A stretch of 64,000 nt of DNA, from positions 2,294,001 through 2,358,000 of the forward strand of contig PZJY01000008.1 of NCBI GenBank assembly GCA_031472005.1, read 5' to 3'. The stretch comes from Tetracladium setigerum (taxonomy: Eukaryota; Ascomycota; Leotiomycetes; Helotiales). The position numbers and the translations under genes were made by a program. Below the pieces are notes generated by a model. That model was not told where the DNA came from, searched no databases, and saw only the letters and a list, made by a program, of their open reading frames with translations. Positions 12,001-23,299 of the stretch are shown here, one piece after another. How positions within the stretch are numbered: the first letter of the stretch is position 1; each line of letters starts with the position of its first letter.

Positions 12001-14137
12001 TCCACGCCATGATCGTACCGCAATTGAATATTGACTTTTGTGCTTAGCTACACTGCGGCTCTTTCTTTGTGAGGACTCCCTTGAATTCCTATCTAATTTT
12101 GAATGTATCGAAGTGTTCATTTAATACCACTAACATATCGTTGCCATGAATACTATTGGCTTCCAGTTCTACCCCACATTCCTGTCGTCAGTACGACCAG
12201 AAACAAATTGATTGGCTCTCGTCACTCCAACGAGTTAGGAGCTTGGGATGATTCTTAACATTAAAAGACCTTCTGTGTCCGCGCATTCAGTATTAGTAAC
12301 TGTCATACTTTACGAGGAAGATCCTTCTCCAAATCCTCTGCAGGGGCAAAGAAGTCAGGCACTTTTCGATGGCATAAACCATCCCAAGTACCCCCTCCAA
12401 AAAGGTCAGAACCCTATTATATCTCAATTGCCCCTGATCCCACGGCCCATGTTCCAATAACGCAAGGGCGGCCGCTTGCACAAAAAAAGGCAAAAGCTTC
12501 CAGAGTCCAGACAAACACGCTCGTGTGGTCCGCCGAACCAGGCAAGCGCTGTGTAGATTATTAGGCTTATCAAACAATAAATTGGCGGTGACAGATGAGC
12601 ATAACTAGACCAGTCGGGCTTCGGTTGAACTTGAAATGCCAGGGAGCGGTGTTGTGTTCTCGTGGCCGAGTGGTTCAGTGAACCGCCGATTCGGCGTTCG
12701 GCGGTGGGACTGTAAGCCATGTTAGGATTAAGATTTGGGGAGTTTGGGGGAGTTTGGGGTTAGGAGTTAGGTGATAAGTGTTTCGATTTGTCGACTCCTA
12801 CTTGACTAATATTACCAGCCATGTCCCACAGTTTGGAACAAAGTCGACAAATTTTCCGTTTACTTCTCTTTTGAAAGAATGTTTTCGACCTGACACCTTT
12901 CTTTTGATAGGATTCTCTCTTTCAACCTCAAGGACCTGAATTACTACCGATATATGCAAGATCTTGTGCGTTCTGATCCTCCTGAGTGTATATGCAATCT
13001 CTCGGGTGGGATGCTCCTCATGATGCTGGCTCCTCGTCCGTTGTTGGTGTTTCGAAGTGGATGTTATTGGGTCAGACAGGTCGGCAAATGTCCTGAGCGG
13101 CAAGTTGCTGTCAATTGTATTTCAGCTGGAGAAGAATAGGCCTAAGTAAACGGATGAGATTAATAACAGAGTTACCAGGATGAAGGCGCGGAATCAAGAA
13201 TCGACGGTACGCTTTCGGCTCACTCATTTGTCAAGGCAGTTGACAAGCGGCTCGGAAAGAGATGCCACATCGTACCTACCCACAGAATAACGAAGAAAAG
13301 CGGTTTTGAGGAGAAGAAAAACTCTCTTACCGTCCTGGGATCGAGATCTCGAACTCTGTGCAGGAATAATAATGGGGTGCCTTTAGTCTTCTTGCTCCCA
13401 TCGCAAACATCTTCTGATCCGACAGACACCAATTGAACCCTCGACCACAACTTGGCTCTAAGTCCTACCGAAGACGACATGAAGATAGGCAGATGGTTGT
13501 TAAGAGGTACTTATATTACATTCAATGTCTTATGTTGAGAGGCGTTGAAGGTGCCTCAAAAGTTTGGACTAGCTTATTGAGGGGAGCAAATCGAGATATC
13601 CAGACTCGACACGTGACTTTGCCAACTCTCGGCCAGCCAAGAATCGTGGAAGCCTCAAAGAACATTTGGAAGTCCGTCCCTGCAATAGAAATCAAATTTT
13701 CCGTTTACTCTCTTTTGATAGAACCTTAGTCAATCAGAACCAAACAACCGCAATTTATGAAAACGGGCCCCGTCTCTCATTAGAGCAGATACGCTGGATA
13801 TTTCCACCTCATCCACTTTTCCTTCATTTCTGCAGGTGTCATATCCTTGTACTACGCAATGTCAGATACGTTGGATATTTAGACGTTAATAATGTTCATA
13901 CTTTTGTGGGAAGGTCAATTGGGTAATTGACTTGACGTAGCAGACAGGGGAAATGTGCGTGATCTGGCTCAACGCAGCGACCGTTATCGTTAGGCTTGTA
14001 TATTGCGTGGTTGAAGCATATTCTTCCTCTGGGTAAATTGACACTATACAGTGGCTCTTTGGATAAATGTCGCGAATTGATACAACCGTATTTCCCGTTG
14101 TTACAGGCGTGGGTAGTTGACCAATTCACTATACTCA
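12001..14137. other. Intergenic, no gene recognised
   Basis: No frame here has a recognisable domain. A motif tggccgagtgg at 12663 matches a tRNA-gene A box, but no B box or cloverleaf follows. A short sequence caaattttccgttta occurs at 12848 and again near 13693, followed by similar cttttga tracts, suggesting a small dispersed repeat. Confidence 0.5.
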
Positions 14138-16920
14138 TCAGCCACTGTCAATCAATCCTGTTGCATAAAACTCACGGGTTGAGACCTGACTATTGAACCA
14201 CTGCTCGTTACTCATACCAGCTGCGAACATAACCCGTCTAAAATATTCCCAATTTCGAGACGGCACTATTGGAATATTCGGATCACCACACCGCAAAGCT
14301 TCGATCTCGGCAAAGCAGAAGCAATGATTATCAGGATCATCCATATTGCCATCATCCTTTCCCGAATCACGCAGGAACTTTGGAACGTCCTTTACGAACA
14401 ATCCAAGCAAGGCAAGACCTTTCTTGACCTCCGTTTTGCGCCATGATATGTTGCTCTCAGGCAAAGTTGCAAGTTCTCCCTTGGTTGACACGGAATTTAT
14501 GGCGCGTCCGACGACTTTTTCATGGCTCGTCTGAGTATGAAAGAGGGCCAAATCGGCATCAGTTGGCCCGACTGGATGGACTCGGAACGGGACGACGGCT
14601 AGCTTGGAGCCACCAAATCGATCACATTCCTCATCGGACTCTTCTTGATCAGATTCGGGATCATCGGTTGTGATGAGTGACTCCTTGGTGCCGTCTACCT
14701 CCTGCCCATGCTTGCTGTGGTTGTGTTCTTCAACCTCTATTGCTCCATCGAAAGGGATATCTAGCAGTGAAATGCCCTTCAATTGTTGGGCGGGAAGCCA
14801 CACGTCAAGCTCATCCTTCATCTGCTGCATCCACAGTCTTGGAGAACTCAATGTGCTTGGAGTTGGTGGGACGCCCATCTCAACAAACGCTTGTATCGCC
14901 ATTACAACTGAATGACCACAGGACCAATAATCACTATCTCCATACTGGAAATATCGGACTGGAAGCGACAAGTTCAAGGTATAAACCGGATACAGGCGAC
15001 AGAACAAATGTAGGAAACCCGATACCAGAGGCATAGTCTTGTGTGCGTAAGAGGTCAATGAATCGTACACTGAAATCCTCCTTGTCACCTGATCAATGCA
15101 AAGTAGTACCCAATGATTGCCTCCAACATGGAGAGGTAGGAGAACATATTTGCGGGCCAGGAAGGCATCCGGTATTTGGAAAAGATGGAGGTCCGGATTC
15201 CAGTCAAAATTGAACTCACTGATGAAACAAGGACCGACTAAACCGTAGTCCAACAGGAATGGTGGCACGTCACGCCAGCCTTTCTTGTCAAATATCATAG
15301 CGAGGTTGGCTCTTAGCAGGTCATCGGTCATCCACACACCCTCCCCTCCACTGAAATTGGACAGATGATACTGCATGCACGCCAAACTGGGAATCTTGTT
15401 GTTGAGGGATTGGCCGTGGAGAATGCCCTCTGGATGTTGGTAGATTCTAATACTTGGATCAGACGGTACGACGGCTTCCAGCGATTGTGGAGCTGGTGAA
15501 AGCATAATGTCGATGGCATAGAGCAAGTTTGACTCGTTTGACAACCAGCTTCTCAAGCGAAACCCCATTCTGAAAGCCCAATGTTGAAGGTCTGGCTTGG
15601 TCTTAACCGGGCGATTGTTCACAAGATCTTCCAACACGGACAAGACAACTCTACCACAACTCCATCCATCACCATATCCAGATACGATTACTTTGGGTAC
15701 ACTTTGGATGTCGAGCTTGTAGTAATCGGCGAAGGACGCCAAGAAATCGCTTGCGTGAGACAACGCTTCGACACAGTTCCTGTCATCATACAAGCAAGCG
15801 GACTTATTCTTCTTATCAATACAAAGAAGCACCCAATGATTCAAAGGACCGTCTGGACTTGATTTCGTGTGCAATGGCACCAGTAAAGAATCGGCGTCGA
15901 GACCAGACGGAGGAAGAAAGCGATCACGGCGTTTTGAAGCGGAATTCCAAGAAGTTGAAAACATAGGGCCAACCATTCCCCAGGTTTTCTGGTGGATATC
16001 CCCTCTAGATGCATCTAGTCCAATGCATATCATGCCTGCTCTGATTAAATTACCGGTGAGCCATTGCTGGGAACCTAGGGTGTCATCTATGGATTTAAAG
16101 GAAGGGAGGTCATCTAGTTGATACTTCTCAGAGAGCTCTGCATCAATGTACCGCTTAGTCGGTTCAGTAGCCGGCATAGGAGAAGCGAAAGTCTCGTCAA
16201 TCTCTCCAAAGGTATCGTCACTCGAATCGATCCAGTGGGCATCCGATTGGTCATCGTCAAATACAACTAATTGCGAGGAAGAGCTAGCTGTTGGCTTTGG
16301 TGGAGGTCCCATAAGCTCCGGACGACTCATTGGAGATTCCGAAGACACAAGCAGTTGTTCTTCCTTGGATGCTTCTATGTTTAAATTAGGCCTAGAATTG
16401 GCATTAGTAGAATGTAAGAGCTCTAGGGGGAAGAAGGTTGGGTTGGGAGAGGAGGAGGAGATGTTTTTGGAGAATTGGTTGCTCTTGGCAGGCTCTTGTT
16501 CCTCTCCGCAAGGTAGCGGGCTGCCTCTTCTTCACGAGCCTTTCTCTCTCTTTCGCCCTGCTCACGGCTTCGCTGGACTTTGTTCGGTATTTCGTGAGAT
16601 TTCCCGTTCCGCTCTGCAAGATATCGGGCTGCTGCCTCCTCACGATCGCGTTCTTCTTTCTCACGCTGCGAACGGTCGTGCTGGAGATAACGTCTGGCTC
16701 CGCTGGGCTCATAATTCCTCTCCGCAAGGTATCGAGCTGCTTCACGTTCGCGAGCATACCTGTCGTTCGCGTTGTTTCGATGCCAATCGCGACGGCTAGA
16801 GGATTGATGCCGCGAAGGAGGAAACCTCCTGCCATCTGGACTGGGCGATCGCCGCCTATAGTCCGTCTTCTGTCGCTTCCTGTCCCTATCTTCACCCCTA
16901 TCGCCAGGCCTCTTGTCCAT
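14138..16920 (-). CDS. Tandem Ulp1/C48-like cysteine protease with charged N-terminus (one -1 frame break)
   Basis: The 3' frame runs to the stop at 14138. It encodes two related domains with SUMO-protease-like motifs. Numbering from 16348, domain 1 has HW at 171-172, LYDD at 186-189 and WSCG with Cys231. Domain 2 has HW at 412-413, VYDS at 427-430, Gln468 and WSCG with Cys477. This fits the His-Asp-(Gln)-Cys arrangement of C48 peptidases. Domain 1 lacks an evident Gln. Upstream, 16423-16920 encodes an R/E/K-rich, RS-like segment in another frame, containing ARYLAERN three times. The frames meet at a five-C run (about 16426-16430); a sixth C would give one 927-aa protein. I chose ATG 16920 (context AAAATGG). 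Substrate unknown: de-SUMOylation-like activity is inferred from family. It is divergent to the helicase gene at 18547. Confidence 0.75.
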
Positions 16921-17135
16921 TTTGCCGACTCTGGGACCTACCTGCCGTCTGCTCAGCAATATACTTGAGGACTTTGAGAGCTACCTCGTAGTCCTGAAAG
17001 GTAGTACTACCCAGATATCGGCGGCCAAGGCTGCTTGCAAAAGCCTATGCATTGCAAATCCGCTATTAGTATACGCATTTTGAATGGTGGGTGTAGACAT
17101 ACCTTCTGATCCGTGGCTTTCTCAGGGTTTCCTGC
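16900..17135 (-). CDS. Possible upstream exons of the C48 gene or a small separate gene
   Basis: On the minus strand, an intron with GTATGT donor (about 17102), TACTAAT branch point and GCATAG acceptor (about 17044) separates two short coding-looking exons. Joined, they read GNPEKATDQK then AFASSLGRRYLGSTTFQDYE, continuing VALKVLKYIAEQTAG. A further GTAGGT follows immediately, and without splicing the frame ends at a stop near 16905. The upstream exon begins after a CTGCAG acceptor (about 17128). Its relation to the ATG at 16920 is unresolved: it may be the true N-terminus of the protease gene or an independent short protein. Confidence 0.4.
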
Positions 17136-18546
17136 AGGTTAACGCTCAACTTTAAAGGTAAATGGGGATAGAGAAACGAGAACAATGTGTTCAAGTATAG
17201 CTGAGGTTGGAAATGGACTAATATCAACCTCAGTTAAAATAGCATATCTCCTTCAACCTATGGAAGGGGTTGGTTTGTGGAAACGAGAACGAGGTGTTCA
17301 AGTTCGGGACCTGGATCGGAGTGAACGTAGCCTCCACTGAGCAGCTTTGTTTTCCAATGGGATTGACCAACCTATTCAGAGAGGGTTTGGGTTTTTTAAA
17401 TGCAAGAACGGTGTGTCCGAGCTGATGGTACCAACCATGAGGGGGAAAGAAGAGGAGGAAACCCGCGATCCGAGAAGTTTTTTGTGTGGTTTACTCCCAC
17501 ACGTGCCCTCCACCACAAAACCAGAAGGCCACAAAAGGTCAAAATATAGAAAAAGAGAAAAAAAGGAAAAAACATAACCCCAGGTTATGAAAAACATAAT
17601 ACCGAGGAACTTTGGATTTTTTTTCTAAAAGTTTTGGTACTTCGTGAGGTTGCTAGCAACAGGTCTCTGCCATTGAAGATCCCCACATCCAAAATATTAA
17701 TGATAGAACGACTTGAATATCAGAAGCAACCGCAGCAATGTTTTAAACTGATGGCTACCTGCATTCTTTCTATAAAATAGCCAGTCATTTGAAACTCATA
17801 AACGAACTACGTCTAGGCTTTTCTATTTTGCTATAGTTTGGTTACCTCGTGAGCGCGTGTGTTAGCGCGCCTCGCCAGCGCGTCTCGCTTCCATAAGAAG
17901 TTGCTGGCGATTTTTAATCTCTCTTCATCCATCTTGTAATACAACTGCTTGCGGTTGCTGTTGCGCTGGATCTTGCTTGCACACTCCGTGTTCGCGTCTG
18001 AAACCATTCTCTGAATACCCCAAAGCTAAATAAGTTGGTTCGAGTTTGTCTCGAAGTTTTCTGATACCGCTTACACACCTCGTGTTCGCATCATCTAGAA
18101 AACCCCCTCCAATTCCGAGGTCGACAATAAGTTTTGACCAGTTTAGTTCCCTGGCTCCTGAACAATTTCCGTTCCAAGGTAAGTCAATTGATCTCTATCC
18201 CTTGTGCAAACACTAACGCCACTGTTAGTATTGGATCAACTCAGTCTGCTGCTCCCTAGAAGGCCCGTAGATAAGTTGTCAGCTGTTGGGCGAATCTGAT
18301 ATCCCCCCCCCCCCACCCCCTTCCCTCCCCTCCTAGACTTCTCACCACTAACCTAACCCACCGTTTAAGCTGCAGCTCCCTAGAAGGCAAGCAGAAAGAA
18401 CCGTAGGTAAGAATCTTTGCAAAGGTCGGACTATATGTTATTAACCGGATGCCAGTCGAATCAATACATCCAGAACTCCCTGTTTCGACGGTGAGTTGCT
18501 TTTACCAATGTTCGGCACTTACTAACAAAGTATAGCAATCGCCAAC
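17136..18546. promoter_or_regulatory. Divergent promoter region and spliced 5' leader of the helicase gene
   Basis: This lies between two divergent genes. Two good introns sit in the helicase leader: about 18180-18228 (GTAAGT, CACTAAC, GTTAG) and about 18491-18535 (GTGAGT, TACTAAC, GTATAG), the latter ending about 11 nt before the ATG. A 12-C run lies at 18303-18314, followed by pyrimidine-rich sequence. Two related stretches, gaaacgagaacaatgtgttc near 17173 and gaaacgagaacgaggtgttc near 17279, with a weaker third near 17390, form a diverged direct repeat of about 107 bp. Confidence 0.6.
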
Positions 18547-21500
18547 ATGTCGAACCGCGCTCAGCTCGCCCACCGACCACGACCACAGCTCGCCGCCCCG
18601 TCTGCCTCCACGAAACGAAAGGCAGACGACAACGGCGGAGGTGGTAGTGGCCCGCCAAAAAAGCCCAAGGGAAACAAGGACTCTGGCAAACCAACGAGAG
18701 CGAGCGTAACGCAGGCTACTCTCAAACGATGGATGGATGCTTACCAGGGAAAGCATACGGACGGGTTGGGAGCCGACTTTCCGAACAAGATCAAGGATGG
18801 GCTCGATCCTTGGGCGGCCATGGACTGCGCCGTGATATTCTCAAGTCACGAACTGTCCACCTTTTTGCCTGCAAACCCTGGGGAAGGGTCTTTTAGATAT
18901 GCGTACAATCCCAGGTCGCAAAACCCTTCCCTCGAAATTCGGATAGGTCAGAAGAGCATGGGAATTTCACAAGGCAACGCGCAAATGGTATATGCGAATT
19001 CTCATACCATGCATCTGAACTCCGAGCAGATGACAGAGGAAGTTGTGCGTTACACCCTCGAAAAGGCGAACGCAGCCACCATTCGTTCTGCTCTGGAACA
19101 TCTCCAGCTTCCTCGTTCTGGCAACTCGGACGAGGAACTGAGTAATATTGCGAGGACCTTCGAGAATACCAGCGAAGGGAATAGCATCGAGTTTGCAAGA
19201 TTCAAGTTGAGGAAAGATGTCAAGTATAGAATCTTCAATGAGACTGGTGTTGAGGGCGAAACGTCGTTGTTGCAGAAGGTCAAGGGTCTTCTCAACGACG
19301 TTAAATTCATAACCCTCGTCCGCAAAAAGGTCCATGAATCGCGGTCGTTTATTGATGAGCATTGGGACTATCTCATCAAGCGCTGCCTGAAGGATGGCAT
19401 TTATTGGGGATATGAGCTTGACCGAGAGGTCCAATTCCAAGAAAAGACCATGAAGCTCTGGGAGGCAGCCGTTGACGGATACTGCCCGGCTCCCAGCCTC
19501 CCCTGGATGCAGGGGGAGAAGCGCGCATCTCACAGAGCACTAGGTTGGTATAGCTCTATGGACGAAGTCGTGGCCCTCTTTTCTGTTGGGATACTGCAAG
19601 AACTGGAATTCGTAAGGGCTTCGAATTCAATGTTCTTTGGTTTTCATGCCGGTACCCCAAGGCATGTAGTTACGGTTGAGCCGGACACCGAGAATCCCCG
19701 TCATTACACACTTCACGTGGATCTTCAATCTGTTCCTGGTGTCCAGATGCCTACCCCAGCTGCCAACGAGAAGTTTGTCGTGCGCCACATTGCCAACGAG
19801 GATGGGTCGACTTTCAACGACATCAAAGCTTCCGTCCTAGAGCTTCCGGATGGACAGACGTGCGACGCAAGTTTCCTGCTCGATGTCCAGCTTGCCGACG
19901 ACAACTCTCCATGGGACGATTTCGACGTCCATGGCACTCAGTACGATGTTTTTTTGCAGTCGGAAGTTAATACTACCGCAGCTAAGCGCCAGCTTGAGGC
20001 CATGCGAGCAATTCGGATAGAGAATGTGGACACTGTCGTAGAGACAATCCTCGGCTTTGCTGCTTCCCTGTCAGCCGCGAATCCCTACTCTGCCGCCCTC
20101 AAGCAACTCAAAGAGTCAGGAGAAGCGGTCCAACAGCACGCCTACAATGCTCATATGGAGTGGCAACAAGGCTTGGTAGTCAACCAGTTGCAAGAGGCAT
20201 CTATCTTCTCGACTGTCGAGGCAAATAGCCCTCATGACCTCACAGTTGGCCCTCCTGGTTGTGGAAAATCTGTTGTCGCAATCCTCAAGGCATTGAGTGT
20301 TGCACAGTTGGGCAAATCTGTTCTGGTTGTTGCTCCTACAAGGACAGCTGGTGTGGCCAACGCCATCAAGTTGGCTAGCGAGATTCAAAAGCTTCCCAAG
20401 AGTCCGCTAACAACAGTGGTTGGAATTTACTTTCCCACCTGGTCTGAGAGTATCGAGCGCATGTACGAGCATCAGGGCTGCAGACCCCGTCGCTTCACAG
20501 AGCATGGCGATGAAAGTTTCCATGCGCTGCAAATGTGGAGCCATGTCCTTAGCTATGCTAAGGACTTGTTAGCAGCCGAGTCAACACGCAACGACAAGCG
20601 CGCTCTTGACCTCCTGTCCATCTACAATGGACTCTCGTCAGGGGAAATGCCTTCCAGTATGGGAGAGAGGGCATTCAAGGAAGCTTTCAAAGCCCTGGCA
20701 TTTGAGTTCCTGCAACGCCCCCACTTCACCCCCATTGTCATCTCAACATGCAATAACAGTGCATGTCTCGCTGCAGTGAAACTTGCTTTTTCACTGATCA
20801 TCATCGACGAGGCTGCCGTCGGTATTGAGTACGATACAATGGTGCCTCTTCAAATGAAGCATGAGCATGTTTCCTGGCTTGGGGATTTCCTCCAGCTTCC
20901 TCCTGTAGTCATCGCATCTGGCAATTGCGATGTCTCAGATATTTTGGAAGTGTCAACGTTCGAGCGACTCCTCACTCATTCGAAAATGCCAAGAACCCAT
21001 CTCCGAATCAGCTATAGATTCGGTACCCAGATTGCGCGTCCAATTGGCATGTTTGGGGGTACAAAGGCCTTGCTTCTCTGGCCATGGGTACTAGTGAGTG
21101 GTTCGTGGGGTATGCTAGAGCTCTGAAAGCTTCATCCTTTTGGGCCAAGATGAGGGCTGCACCGGCTGGTGCCTTGGAGCCAATGAAGAGCAACCGCAAT
21201 CCTCGACGAATTGCTGTCAACGTCCAAGGCTCCCATTCGAGCAATCCACGGTCTGGCACTTCAACTATCAACCATGCCAACATTAATGCTGGTATTGCAT
21301 ACCTCAAGGCCATTGCCTCTGGAAGTGGTGCTGAGGTTGCTTCAAAGGACTTCGCCGTCGTAACGCCTTTTGCTGCACAGGCTCGGTTGTGGAGGGAGCA
21401 ACTGGCGCTTCAATGGCCAGGTAATGAAGTTCGAGTGTACACTGTGGGAAAGTCGCAGGGCAACGAGGCGAAGTTGACGATTTACGACGTCACTGTTGCA

Positions 21501-22085
21501 CAGAAATCTGACGGTGCATACCTTGGTTTTCTACAAACATGGAATCGATCCAATGTTGGTATGAGCCGGGCATGTGAAGCTCTCGTTATCTTGTTGAACG
21601 AAGACTTGATGAGACGCCGCTTGGAAGCTCTTCACAATGCCAAGAAGAACAATGGCGTCTGGGCTTTCTTCCTCCTGGACCTCATTGACTGTGGAATCCT
21701 TTGTGATGTGTCTGCCTCAACTACACTCCCTCAAACGGAAGCTGAGGCATCCGGTCCGTTGGCCGGCTGGACGAATGTGCAAACCCCGGGTGTGGACAAG
21801 ACTGTGGCTGGCACCCAAGGCACATCTACTCAAGCCCAAGGGTCATTCTACACCACTGGCACCGACACCTACACGAACTTGGAATTGCAGTACCTCGAGG
21901 AATTGCGTACTTTGAGGCTGGAGTGTAATGCAACTGTCAAGACGGCATTGGAGGCAGAGAAGAAGTGGAAAGCGGTGAAGTTAGAGGAGAGGAGACTATG
22001 GGCATTGAACGCTCAGGAGTCGAGGGAGATTGTGGGTTTGGGGATGACGGGGGATGATATGGAGCTGGATGAGGAAATTCTTTAG
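18547..22085 (+). CDS. Upf1-type superfamily 1 helicase with long novel N-terminus (one -1 frame break)
   Basis: The N-terminus (about 1-50) has an NLS-like basic stretch (STKRKADD, GPPKKPKG). Residues 50-550 match no family I recognise. The helicase core follows: Walker A GPPGCGKS (568-575), motif Ia VVAPTRT, Walker B LIIIDEAAV (from 750), motif III GDFLQLPP, motif IV-like RISYRFG, then VVTPFAAQ, QGNEAK and VGMSRACEALVIL (motif VI). This order fits the Upf1/Dna2-like SF1 group, acting on RNA or DNA. The frame changes by -1 at the five-G run 21055-21059. One extra G would give a 1179-aa protein and keep motifs III-VI in one chain. The start has an A at -3 (aacATGtcg) and follows a leader intron. 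Divergent neighbour is the tandem C48 protein. The function is unknown; the helicase assignment is firm. Confidence 0.85.
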
Positions 22086-23030
22086 TTATTTAGAATTATT
22101 GAATGACCTGGAAGATTGTGTACTGTTTTCGTGATTGCGTAGATACCTGTGACTTGTTAGCATGTCCGTATAAGCTTGGATAAATATATAGGGTGGCTCG
22201 AGGATGCCGTCACACTGGCAAAGTATAATTCGAGGCCATATGGTATTTGAGACAGTTGTAGAATTTTTGCTGCAGGTATTTGTGGTATTTGTGCCAAGTA
22301 GTTGGCCAATGAGTTGAAGAATTCGACATAGTTGTAGAGTTCGAGGTAGTTGTAGAATTCGAGGCACACGATGCCTGGCAGTTGTAGAGTTCGAGATTAT
22401 TGTAAAATTCGAGGCACACGATGCCTGGCAGTTGTAGAGTTCGAGGTAGTTGTAAAATTCGAGGCACACGATGCCTGGCAGTTGCAGAGTTCGAGGTGGT
22501 TGTAGAGTTCGGGGTAGTTGTAGAATTCGAGGCACACGATGCCTGGAAGTTGTATAGTTCGAGGTGGTTGTAGAGTTCGGGGTAGTTGTGTTCGAGGTAG
22601 TTGTAGAATTCGAGGCACACAATGCCTGGCAATCGTAGAGTTCGAAGAGTTGTAAAATTCGAGGTACACAATGCCTGGCAGTTGTAGAATTCGAGGTACA
22701 CGATGCCTAGTAGTCGTAGAGTTCGAGGTAGTTGTAAAGTTCGAGGCACACAATGCCTAATAGTCGTAGAGTTCGAGGTAGTTGTAGAAGCCGAGGCACA
22801 CAATGCCTGGCATTTGTAGAATTCGAGGTACACGATGCCTAGTAGTCGTAGAGTTCGAGGTGGTTGTAGAATTCGAAGCATTTAATGCCTGGTTATGCAG
22901 AAATCGAGGCTTTCAACGCCTGTTAGTTGTAGAAATCGAGGCTCCTGACACCTGGAAGTTGTAGAATTCGAAGTCAAAGTAGAGGCAGTAAAGATCTCGC
23001 AGTTTCGAAGTTAAATTTCGAGATATTCGA
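22086..23030. repeat. Minisatellite with hairpin-forming units
   Basis: From about 22310 to 22970, a compound repeat alternates a short element (gttgtagagttcgaggt) with a longer one (gttgtagaattcgaggcaca then cgatgcctggca). About 13 copies of the longer element are visible, at irregular intervals of about 30-80 bp. Most contain the inverted repeat AGGCA-CACGA-TGCCT. The array starts shortly after the helicase stop, so it probably lies in its 3' UTR or just beyond, and it precedes the pirin gene. Frames across it are by-products of the repetition. Confidence 0.85.
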
Positions 23031-23299
23031 GGTTACTTGTGTATAGTGGAGGTCGTAGAGTTCCGGACCTGGAGCGAGCCACTAGCCGAAAACTCGGCAG
23101 CACTTTAATCCGGGTTACGTGCAGGTTGATAATCACTCGACAGGAATTTATCATCAGCAAGCATATCAAGCGCTTTTCTGCATTCCATCATCATCACCAA
23201 GCATCGCAAAGCAAGCGTTTTGTGCATCACAGAGTTGGTATATATCTCGTTCTCCAATCTTCTCCAAGCTTCCCGCATTGCAATTGCAAAAGTCTATAT

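Noticed and set aside
12655..12720. tRNA gene (A-box-like tggccgagtgg, then gactgtaa)
   Set aside because: No B box, no acceptor stem and no cloverleaf could be drawn. At most it is a tRNA-derived fragment.
16390..16540. Intron joining the RS-like and C48 frames (TACTAAT and CTAG acceptor at about 16391)
   Set aside because: The acceptor side looks good, but the only nearby donor (GTGAAG) would remove one of the conserved ARYLAERN motifs. The single-base explanation is preferred, though splicing is not excluded.
21050..21130. Intron explaining the helicase frame change
   Set aside because: A GT...ACTAG interval of about 45 nt could be drawn, but it lacks a good donor and branch point. One extra G restores helicase sequence without losing residues.
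22086..22881. Overlapping minus-strand frames of up to 223 codons in the minisatellite
   Set aside because: Repetitive Leu/Thr/Asn peptides arise from the tandem DNA repeat. Three frames are open at once, as expected for a repeat and not for a gene.
22310..22972. CRISPR-like array
   Set aside because: There are no constant-length spacers, the units differ from each other, the genome is eukaryotic, and no cas genes are present. It is a minisatellite.
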